Below are positions 57,754 through 64,000 of a DNA stretch of 64,000 bases, piece after piece. The translations under genes were made by a program, and so were the position numbers. Numbering within the stretch: the stretch's first letter is position 1; each line of letters opens with the position of its first letter. The notes beneath the pieces were generated by a model, which was given only the letters and a program-made list of their open reading frames with translations, was not told the origin of the DNA and did not search any database. The DNA comes from CAIYRG01 sp965247505 (GTDB lineage: Bacteria > Pseudomonadota > Alphaproteobacteria > Micropepsales > Micropepsaceae). The stretch lies in the NCBI GenBank assembly GCA_965247505.1, contig OZ252020.1, positions 4,464,001 through 4,528,000 of the forward strand, written 5' to 3'.

Positions 57754-58287
57754 CTATTTCTTCTTGCCTTCTTTGCGGCGAACACGTTCCCCCGCATATT
57801 TCACGCCCTTGCCCTTATACGGCTCGGGCGGGCGCATGCTACGAATTTCGCTCGCCACCTGCCCAACCATCTGCTTGTTGCTTCCGCTAATAGTCAGAGC
57901 AGTGGGCCGCTCCGCAACAATCTCAACCCCTTCAGGGATCGGATAATTCACATCATGGGAAAACCCAAGCTGCAGCTGTAGTGTTCTACCCTGTACTGCC
58001 GCGCGATAGCCAACGCCGTTGATTTCCAGTTGCCGCGAAAAGCCCTTAGTCACGCCAACAACAAGATTATTTACCAGAGTCCGCTGCATGCCCCACATCG
58101 CGCGCGCGCGCGCGTCATCACTGCGCGGTGCCATCGTAATGCCGTCATCACCGAGTTTCGCTTCAACTTCGGGAGCCAATACGACACTCAGTTTCCCCTT
58201 CGGTCCCTTGACCGAAACGGTTCCGTCTTCCACGGTTGCCGTCACGCCCTGCGGCAGTGCGACCGGATTTTTCCCAATGCGGGACAT
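57754..58287 (-). CDS. rplF: Ribosomal protein L6 (uL6)
   Basis: 177 residues from ATG 58287 (MSRIGKNPVALPQGVT, the family start); an in-frame ATG three codons upstream is less likely. It ends with the factor-binding segment MRPPEPYKGKGVKYAGERVR. Confidence 0.97.
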   Translation of the reverse strand: MSRIGKNPVALPQGVTATVEDGTVSVKGPKGKLSVVLAPEVEAKLGDDGITMAPRSDDARARAMWGMQRTLVNNLVVGVTKGFSRQLEINGVGYRAAVQGRTLQLQLGFSHDVNYPIPEGVEIVAERPTALTISGSNKQMVGQVASEIRSMRPPEPYKGKGVKYAGERVRRKEGKKK

Positions 58288-58344
58288 ACTTTCCACCTTC
58301 TTGTCGCCACTTCGCGATCATCCACGCGAAGTTGGTTCAATCCT

Positions 58345-58743
58345 CTAAAACACTTGGCAGAGAACTTCTCCGCCCACATTCTGGTCGCGCGCATCGGCGT
58401 CCGACATAACCCCTTGCGGCGTAGAGATAATCGAAATACCCAGCCCGGCACGGTACGGCTTTAACTCGGCAACCGAGTTGTAAACTCTGCGGCCCGGTTT
58501 CGAGACGCGTGTTAATTCGCGAATCACAGGATTGCCGTCGTGGTATTTCAGTTCAATCTCAAATTCCTTCGCAGCACCCTTTAACTCAATTTCTGCGTAG
58601 CCGCGGATGTAGCCCTCGCTTTTCAAAACTTCAAGCAAACGGCCGCGCAACCTTGACGCAGGGGAGGACACTTTCGCGAGGCCTCTCAACTGGCCATTGC
58701 GAATTCGTGTAATGAGATCGCTAACAGGATCGTTAATCGCCAT
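58345..58743 (-). CDS. rpsH: Ribosomal protein S8 (uS8)
   Basis: 132 residues, start MAINDPVSDLITRIRNGQLR and end GLGISIISTPQGVMSDADAR then a Cys-containing tail. It binds the central 16S domain and, in E. coli, represses the spc operon; that control has not been shown here. Confidence 0.97.
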   Translation of the reverse strand: MAINDPVSDLITRIRNGQLRGLAKVSSPASRLRGRLLEVLKSEGYIRGYAEIELKGAAKEFEIELKYHDGNPVIRELTRVSKPGRRVYNSVAELKPYRAGLGISIISTPQGVMSDADARDQNVGGEVLCQVF

Positions 58744-58760
58744 GGTCTATTCTGGCTCCT

Positions 58761-59066
58761 TTACCAACTCGCCTTGGTCATACCCGGAACTTGGCCAAAA
58801 TTCGAAAGCTCCCGAAGCGCAATGCGCGAAAGCCTAAACTTCCGGTAATAGCCTCTTGGCCGTCCCGAAAGGTCACAACGGTTGTGCACGCGCGAGGGCG
58901 CAGAATTGCGGGGAAGCTTCGCTAATTTCAAGCGGGCCGCAAAACGCTCCTCCGGTGGAACCGACATGTCTAGGGCGATCGCTTTCAGTGCCGCACGCTT
59001 GGCGGCGAATTTCGCGACCATGCGTTCACGCTTCTTATTCCGGTTGATTGCACTCTGTTTTGCCAT
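58761..59066 (-). CDS. rpsN: Ribosomal protein S14 (uS14), zinc-free long form
   Basis: 101 residues with the C-terminal signature LPRNSAPSRVHNRCDLSGRP then RGYYRKFRLSRIALREL. It lacks the CxxC pair of the zinc-binding short form. Confidence 0.97.
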   Translation of the reverse strand: MAKQSAINRNKKRERMVAKFAAKRAALKAIALDMSVPPEERFAARLKLAKLPRNSAPSRVHNRCDLSGRPRGYYRKFRLSRIALRELSNFGQVPGMTKASW

Positions 59067-59067
59067 T

Positions 59068-59691
59068 TTAAGGCTCCAAAATCTCGAACGGCATTTGAAA
59101 GCCGGCGAGAAGCGCCTTTGCCTCTTCGTCGGTATTCGCAGTCGTTTGAATTACAATATCCATACCCCAACTTGTTTCCATCTTGTCGTAATCGATTTCA
59201 AGAAAAACAATATGCTCCCGCATTCCCATCGCGTAATTGCCGCGACCATCGAAGCTCTTAGCCGAAACTCCTCGGAAATCGCGTACACGCGGAAGCGCGA
59301 TCGTGATCAGGCGATCAAGAAATTCATACATGCGATCCTTGCGCAGCGTCACTCGGGCGCCAATCGGATCACCCTTACGTATCTTGAACGTAGCAATAGC
59401 TTTCTTCGCATTGGTGATGACCGCTTTTTGACCTGCGATGGCCGTAAGATCATTTAAGACCGACTGCGCTTTTTTCTTATCCTGCGCGGCCTCGCCAGCC
59501 CCAATGTTTACTACAATTTTTTCAACGCGCGGCGCTTGAAGTTCGTTCTTATAGCCAAATTGCTTCACGAGATCGGGACGAATGACGTCCCGATACCGTT
59601 GCTTAAAACGCGGAACATAAGCCTCGGCCTCGACCGTCTCGGCATCACCCGCTTGCTCGTCAACCACGTCTTTTTTTGTGGCCTCATTCAT
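59068..59691 (-). CDS. rplE: Ribosomal protein L5 (uL5)
   Basis: 207 residues from ATG 59691, which overlaps the rplX stop by eight bases. The core is normal (VVNIGAGEAAQDKKKAQSVL, IRKGDPIGARVTLRKDRMYE, RDFRGVSAKSFDGRGNYAMG). About 25 extra acidic residues precede it (VVDEQAGDAETVEAEAYVPR), an N-terminal extension relative to most L5. Confidence 0.97.
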   Translation of the reverse strand: MNEATKKDVVDEQAGDAETVEAEAYVPRFKQRYRDVIRPDLVKQFGYKNELQAPRVEKIVVNIGAGEAAQDKKKAQSVLNDLTAIAGQKAVITNAKKAIATFKIRKGDPIGARVTLRKDRMYEFLDRLITIALPRVRDFRGVSAKSFDGRGNYAMGMREHIVFLEIDYDKMETSWGMDIVIQTTANTDEEAKALLAGFQMPFEILEP

Positions 59692-60004
59692 TGGCGAGAA
59701 CCTCTCCAGACTTCTTTGCAAACCGGACTTTAGTTCCGTCCTCTAATACTTTGAAACCAATGCGCGTGGGCGCGCCCGACGTGGGATCGGCGTGCGCAAT
59801 CTTCGAAAAATGAATTGGCGCTTCCTTCGAGACAATCCCCGCTTGTTGGCTCATCGTCTGCTTCTGATGGCGCTTGACCATATGGACGCCAGATACCAGT
59901 ACGCGCTCGTCCCCCGGAAAGACACGAAGGACTTCTCCTCGCTTTCCTTTGTCGCGGCCCGAAATAACGACCACTTTGTCACCTTTTCGAATCTTCGCAG
60001 GCAT
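59684..60004 (-). CDS. rplX: Ribosomal protein L24 (uL24)
   Basis: 106 residues with the KOW motif KIRKGDKVVVISGRDKGKRG. It initiates 50S assembly. The stop overlaps the rplE start. Confidence 0.97.
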   Translation of the reverse strand: MPAKIRKGDKVVVISGRDKGKRGEVLRVFPGDERVLVSGVHMVKRHQKQTMSQQAGIVSKEAPIHFSKIAHADPTSGAPTRIGFKVLEDGTKVRFAKKSGEVLANE

Positions 60005-60373
60005 TCAGAGCACCTCCGGAGCAAGCGAAATAATTTTCATGTGGTTCTTCGAGCGAAGTTCACGGGTCACTGGGCCAAAGATTCGTGTACCAATGGGCTC
60101 GTTCTGGTTATTGATCAAAACCGCTGCGTTACTGTCAAAGCGGACCAAGGAGCCATCAGTGCGCCGCACACCCTGCGCGGTGCGCACAACGACCGCTTTC
60201 AATACTTCACCCTTCTTTACCCGCCCGCGCGGGATCGCATCCTTGACGCTTACGATAATGGTGTCGCCGACGCGCGCATATCTGCGACGGGACCCGCCCA
60301 GCACCTTAATGCACAAGATGCGTTTGGCCCCGGAATTGTCGGCAACGTCGAGCACTGTTTCCGATTGAATCAT
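60005..60373 (-). CDS. rplN: Ribosomal protein L14 (uL14)
   Basis: 122 residues: MIQSETVLDVADNSGAKRIL and RIFGPVTRELRSKNHMKIIS are invariant family segments. Its ATG overlaps the rpsQ stop (TAATG), and its stop abuts rplX. Confidence 0.98.
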   Translation of the reverse strand: MIQSETVLDVADNSGAKRILCIKVLGGSRRRYARVGDTIIVSVKDAIPRGRVKKGEVLKAVVVRTAQGVRRTDGSLVRFDSNAAVLINNQNEPIGTRIFGPVTRELRSKNHMKIISLAPEVL

Positions 60374-60642
60374 TAGTTCGCTCCAACGCTCCTACCAGCA
60401 GAGCTTTCGCCGGCAAGGCCGACAACTTCCCAGCGCTTCAATTTCGAAATCGCCTTACACTCCCGAATCCGCACTATGTCCCCAACTTTGAACGTCGTTT
60501 TCTCGTCATGTGCGTGATATTTTTTTGAGCGGCGCACAATCTTACCCATCACCGGATGAACAAAACGACGCTCGACTTTGACCACAACAGTTTGCGGATT
60601 CTTGTCGCTCACGACGGTACCCATCAACACGCGCTTCGGCAT
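60373..60642 (-). CDS. rpsQ: Ribosomal protein S17 (uS17)
   Basis: 89 residues: PKRVLMGTVVSDKNPQTVVV, then VGDIVRIRECKAISKLKRWE. An OB-fold protein of the 30S body. Confidence 0.97.
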   Translation of the reverse strand: MPKRVLMGTVVSDKNPQTVVVKVERRFVHPVMGKIVRRSKKYHAHDEKTTFKVGDIVRIRECKAISKLKRWEVVGLAGESSAGRSVGAN

Positions 60643-60654
60643 CTCCCGGCTCTC

Positions 60655-60990
60655 CTATTTCTTCGCCTTGGCGCGGCTCTTAGCCGCCGCCTTGGCCGGT
60701 TTCTTTGCGGCCGGTTTCTTCGCAGGCGCCTTCTTTGCAGGCGGCTTCTTTGTAGGCGCCTTCTTCGTAGACCGGGCCTTCGGCGCAAGAATTGTCTCGC
60801 CGCGCGCCTTTTGACTTAACACCGTCCGAACACGCGCAATATCGTGTCTCACTTCCCGCACACGGCTTGTCTTTTCCAGCTGCCCGCTCGCCTGTTGAAA
60901 ACGAAGGTTAAATTGTTCCTTTTTGAGCTTAACGAGTTCGTCGTTTAGCTCGTCCGGAGATTTGTCGCGGTAGACGCTTGGATTGGTCAT
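60655..60990 (-). CDS. rpmC: Ribosomal protein L29 (uL29) with Lys/Ala tail
   Basis: I use ATG 60990 because AGGA stands nine bases before it; the ATG at 60996 adds two residues. The first 65 residues are normal L29 (SPDELNDELVKLKKEQFNLR, VREVRHDIARVRTVL). The remaining 45 are KAPTKKPPAKKAPAKK-type repeats of Lys, Ala and Pro like histone H1 tails, making 111 residues against the usual 60-70. L29 lies at the tunnel exit, so the tail projects near emerging chains. Confidence 0.95.
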   Translation of the reverse strand: MTNPSVYRDKSPDELNDELVKLKKEQFNLRFQQASGQLEKTSRVREVRHDIARVRTVLSQKARGETILAPKARSTKKAPTKKPPAKKAPAKKPAAKKPAKAAAKSRAKAKK

Positions 60991-61001
60991 CGCCATATTT
61001 C

Positions 61002-61415
61002 CTACACCCCAATCCGCGAAACGAATCTTGTTGCAATCGGCAATTTTCCTGCGGCAAGGCGCATTGCTTCGCGCGCAGTACCAATATCAACACCGTCAAT
61101 TTCAAAAAGTATCCGTCCTGGCTTGACCTTGGCCGCCCAATACTCCGGTGCGCCTTTCCCTTTTCCCATGCGAACTTCCGTCGGCTTCTTCGAAACCGGC
61201 ACGTCCGGAAATACGCGAATCCAAACCCTTCCCGCACGCTTCATGTGGCGCGTGAGAGCACGGCGCGCCGCTTCCAACTGACGCGCCGTAATCCGTTCGG
61301 GCGCTGCTGCCTTCAATCCAAACTGCCCAAAGGCAAGCGTAAACCCACCCTTGGCATTGCCGTGGATGCGGCCCTTTTGCTGTTTGCGAAACTTGGTGCG
61401 TGTTGGTTGCAGCAT
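61002..61415 (-). CDS. rplP: Ribosomal protein L16 (uL16)
   Basis: 137 residues starting MLQPTRTKFRKQQKGRIHGN, with GRVWIRVFPDVPVSKKPTEV and MGKGKGAPEYWAAKVKPGRI; needed for the peptidyl-transferase centre. Standard length. Confidence 0.98.
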   Translation of the reverse strand: MLQPTRTKFRKQQKGRIHGNAKGGFTLAFGQFGLKAAAPERITARQLEAARRALTRHMKRAGRVWIRVFPDVPVSKKPTEVRMGKGKGAPEYWAAKVKPGRILFEIDGVDIGTAREAMRLAAGKLPIATRFVSRIGV

Positions 61416-61443
61416 AATCGATTACTCTTTTCGTATCCCTTTT

Positions 61444-62160
61444 TTACGCAGTTGCCGGCTGTCGTTTCCCGCCACTACGCGCGCCTTGCTCGGCGGCCTC
61501 TCCAAGGCGTTTATCCTGGGCAAGCGGATCATGTTCCATAATTTCGCCTTTGAAGACCCATACTTTGACACCGCACGTCCCGTAAGTGGTCTTGGCTGTC
61601 GAAACGCCATAGTCGACATCGGCACGCATTGTATGAAGGGGCACGCGGCCCTCGCGATACCATTCGGTCCGGGCAATTTCCGCACCGCCCAATCGTCCCG
61701 TGCAGTTGATGCGGATACCCTGTGCCCCCAGCCGCATTGCGGACTGAACCGCCCGTTTCATCGCCCGACGGAAGGCCACGCGACGTTCAAGCTGCTGAGC
61801 AATGTTATCGGCGACAAGCTTTGCATCGATTTCCGGTTTGCGGATTTCGACGATATTCAGATGAATTTCGCTATCGGTGAATTTTCCGAGCTCGGATTTT
61901 AGTTTTTCGATATCCGCACCCTTTTTACCGATTACGACACCGGGGCGCGCCGAGTAAATTGTAATCCGACACTTCTTGTGCGGACGCTCGATCAACACGC
62001 GTGAAACACCTGCCTGCTTCAAGCGCTCCATCAGGTTTTTGCGAATAGCGATGTCTTCCTGAAGAAGCTTTCCGTACTCCTTCTTGGTCGCATACCATCG
62101 CGAATCCCAGGTTCGGTTGATACCGAGCCGCAGTCCGATCGGGTTAGCTTTTTGACCCAT
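61444..62160 (-). CDS. rpsC: Ribosomal protein S3 (uS3)
   Basis: 238 residues with MGQKANPIGLRLGINRTWDS, the KH domain (ARPGVVIGKKGADIEKLKSE) and the C-domain (RLGGAEIARTEWYREGRVPL). The ATG overlaps the rplV stop (TAATG). Confidence 0.98.
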   Translation of the reverse strand: MGQKANPIGLRLGINRTWDSRWYATKKEYGKLLQEDIAIRKNLMERLKQAGVSRVLIERPHKKCRITIYSARPGVVIGKKGADIEKLKSELGKFTDSEIHLNIVEIRKPEIDAKLVADNIAQQLERRVAFRRAMKRAVQSAMRLGAQGIRINCTGRLGGAEIARTEWYREGRVPLHTMRADVDYGVSTAKTTYGTCGVKVWVFKGEIMEHDPLAQDKRLGEAAEQGARSGGKRQPATA

Positions 62161-62858
62161 TACTCGGCCTCCTTGCCCTTGCCGGACTTTTTCGTGCCGC
62201 CCTGGCTTTTGATGGTTTTCGCTTTAGGTGCGCTCTTTGCTGCTTGCTTTTTTGCTGCCGGCTTCTCAGCGGTTTCCTTCTTTGCAGAAGCCTTCTTCGC
62301 CGATGTTTCCTTCGCTGGCGCTTTCTTCGCAGAAGGTTCCTTCACTGCGGGCTCCTTGTCCTCGGCTTTCTTTGCCGATGCCTTTTCAGAGGCAGCTGCG
62401 CTAGCGCCTTGTTCTTTTGCAGGCACCGCCTTGGCGGGCGCCGGTTTTGCCGCTTTTTTCGCCGCCTTTTTCTTGGCGGTCTCGATCATGCGCTTTTCTT
62501 CGACAACAATGGTGATTTGACTAAAGGGCTTCTCAATTCGCCCTGCGCGACCACGCGCCCTGGGCCGAAATCGCTTCATCGTTAAATTTTTTCCGACCGA
62601 GGCTTCCGAAACAATCAAATCATCCACATCGAGGTCGTGATTATTCTCCGCATTGGCAATCGCCGATTGCAAAATTTTCTTCACGTCGCGCGCAATACGC
62701 CTTGAAGTGAACGTCAATGTCGAAAGAGCGGATTCAGCAGACTTGCCGCGAATCGACTGCGCGACAAGGTTTAGCTTGCGCGGACTAACGCGAATGTTTC
62801 GACCCACGGCGCGTGCCTGGGATTCACTAAGCTTGCGAGGAAGCGCAGGCTTACCCAT
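62160..62858 (-). CDS. rplV: Ribosomal protein L22 (uL22) with very long Lys/Ala tail
   Basis: 232 residues, about twice the usual 110-125. Residues 1-127 are normal L22 (RNIRVSPRKLNLVAQSIRGK, MKRFRPRARGRAGRIEKPFS). The last 105 are made of Lys, Ala, Pro, Glu and Ser in repeats such as AKKAPAKETSAKKASAKK and end TKKSGKGKEAE. GAGAGGA precedes the ATG, and the frame is continuous up to the overlapping rpsC start, so the tail is translated. L22 lines the exit tunnel; the tail must extend on the ribosome surface, away from the tunnel loop. Confidence 0.96.
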   Translation of the reverse strand: MGKPALPRKLSESQARAVGRNIRVSPRKLNLVAQSIRGKSAESALSTLTFTSRRIARDVKKILQSAIANAENNHDLDVDDLIVSEASVGKNLTMKRFRPRARGRAGRIEKPFSQITIVVEEKRMIETAKKKAAKKAAKPAPAKAVPAKEQGASAAASEKASAKKAEDKEPAVKEPSAKKAPAKETSAKKASAKKETAEKPAAKKQAAKSAPKAKTIKSQGGTKKSGKGKEAE

Positions 62859-62863
62859 AGCGA

Positions 62864-63142
62864 TTATCCTCTCTTCGCTTTGCGGTCGCCCGAGTGACTG
62901 TGAAAGGTCCTCGTCGGCGAAAACTCACCGAATTTGTGTCCAATCATGTCTTCGGTAACGAGCACGGGAATGTGCTTATGGCCGTTATAAACACCAAATG
63001 TGATGCCAACGAATTGCGGTAGTATCGTCGAGCGCCGCGACCACATCTTGATCACATCCTTGCGCCCACTCGTGCGCGAGGCTTCCGCTTTTTTGAGCAG
63101 ATAGCCATCCACAAAGGGACCTTTCCAAACAGAACGTGCCAT
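62864..63142 (-). CDS. rpsS: Ribosomal protein S19 (uS19)
   Basis: 92 residues: MARSVWKGPFVDGYLLKKAE, TILPQFVGITFGVYNGHKHI and MIGHKFGEFSPTRTFHSHSG. Standard. Confidence 0.98.
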   Translation of the reverse strand: MARSVWKGPFVDGYLLKKAEASRTSGRKDVIKMWSRRSTILPQFVGITFGVYNGHKHIPVLVTEDMIGHKFGEFSPTRTFHSHSGDRKAKRG

Positions 63143-63153
63143 ATTTCTTAGCC

Positions 63154-63993
63154 TTATTTCTTCTTCTTGCGGGCGTGTCGCGAACGCAAGATGTATTTCG
63201 ATGTTGTCTTATTCTTTCGTGTGCGAGCACCTTTTGTTGGCTTTCCCCACGGCGTAACTGGGTGACGACCACCTTTGGTACGGCCTTCGCCACCACCATG
63301 GGGGTGATCGACGGGATTCATCACGGTTCCGCGCACCGAAGGCCGCCGTCCACGCCAAACATTTCTGCCCGCCTTACCCAGACTTTGGTTCATGTGATCA
63401 GGGTTAGAAACCGCGCCGACGGTTGCCTTGCATTCAAGCCTAGTACGACGAACCTCTCCCGAGCCCAGACGGATAAGCGCATAGCCCGCGTCACGACCAA
63501 GATATTGCCCGTATGAGCCGGCGGCGCGTGACATTTGCCCGCCCTTGCCCGGCTTCATTTCAATATTATGAACAATGGTGCCGACAGGCATCGATCCAAG
63601 CGGCATCGCGTTTCCAGGCTTCACGTCGACGCGCTCACCCGACATGACGCTATCGCCAACAGCCAATCGCTGCGGCGCGATAATATAGGCCTGCTTGCCA
63701 TCCTTATATTTAATCAAGGCGATGAAAGATGTCCGATTTGGATCATATTCCAGACGCTCGACAATCGCCGGAACGTCAGGTTTTGAGCGCTTGAAATCGA
63801 TAATGCGGTAACGCTGTTTATGACCACCACCACGCCAGCGAACAGTGATACGCCCGCTGCTGTTGCGACCGCCATAGGATTTCTGGCCCTCCGTCAATTT
63901 CTTAAGCGGACCACCCTTATGCAGGCCTTTCCGGTCCACCAACGTGAGTTGACGCTGACCGGGCGTTACGGGTTTGTACTTCTTTAATGCCAA
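63154..63993 (-). CDS. rplB: Ribosomal protein L2 (uL2), TTG start
   Basis: 279 residues. The family N-terminus MALKKYKPVTPGQRQ begins at a TTG (63993), preceded by CGGGAAA; no ATG lies nearby in frame. The catalytic-centre loop HPHGGGEGRTKGGRHPVTPW and the basic end are standard. The gene upstream (rplW in this order) falls outside the window. Confidence 0.96.
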   Translation of the reverse strand: MALKKYKPVTPGQRQLTLVDRKGLHKGGPLKKLTEGQKSYGGRNSSGRITVRWRGGGHKQRYRIIDFKRSKPDVPAIVERLEYDPNRTSFIALIKYKDGKQAYIIAPQRLAVGDSVMSGERVDVKPGNAMPLGSMPVGTIVHNIEMKPGKGGQMSRAAGSYGQYLGRDAGYALIRLGSGEVRRTRLECKATVGAVSNPDHMNQSLGKAGRNVWRGRRPSVRGTVMNPVDHPHGGGEGRTKGGRHPVTPWGKPTKGARTRKNKTTSKYILRSRHARKKKK

Positions 63994-64000
63994 TTTCCCG

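Overview
The window looks like the chromosome of an alphaproteobacterium. The evidence is an S10-spc-alpha ribosomal operon in standard order, a MipZ homologue (an FtsZ regulator typical of the class), an ATP12-type F1-ATPase assembly chaperone, a DUF1489 gene and a short-form adenylate kinase. No 16S rRNA is present, so I do not name a genus.

Layout. Positions 1-15.2 kb are accessory and conspicuously GC-rich. They hold a TPR protein cut by the window edge, an autotransporter with a Pro/Glu linker, and a histidine kinase fused to an OmpR-type response regulator. A graveyard of fragments follows: an IS6-like transposase relic, an HsdM C-terminus, an SNF2 helicase C-terminus, a decayed IS1595 element carrying a tiny basic ORF, and a complete IS21. 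The island ends in a 90-bp scrap of IS256 that truncates mipZ. From 15.3 to 51.3 kb, housekeeping genes (panC, DUF1489, tRNA-Leu, cysG-N, lipB, acyP, ATP12, rluC, crcB, rarA, degQ) alternate with exported accessory proteins: four metallo-beta-lactamase-fold proteins, a retropepsin-like protease, TPR, sulfotransferase, DUF6152, an orphan TctC receptor, a Tat dienelactone hydrolase, DUF1194, an EncFtn-like ferritin and a Tat-exported ThDP enzyme. From 51.3 to 64 kb the minus strand carries rplQ back to rplB.

Mobile elements are the dominant theme: two IS1595 copies (both dead), one IS21, one intact IS256 plus a remnant, two near-identical 1512-bp two-ORF elements, one 1257-bp IS3 nested inside an IS1595, and one IS30. 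They have broken mipZ, a bactofilin gene, a retropepsin-like protease gene, a small membrane-protein gene and a helicase. This degree of gene breakage suggests relaxed selection, as in a recent host-associated or small-population lifestyle; that is inference.

How the genes fit together. The order rplQ / degQ / rarA / crcB-rluC-ATP12 is, from general knowledge, the order found in many alphaproteobacteria. Here it survives, but each junction has been opened by exported proteins of unknown substrate. The best candidates for undescribed biology are the orphan EncFtn-like ferritin beside a Tat-exported ThDP enzyme, the family of secreted MBL-fold proteins, the inverted-repeat cassette with a 36-residue basic ORF, and the long Lys/Ala tails on ribosomal proteins L22 and L29.
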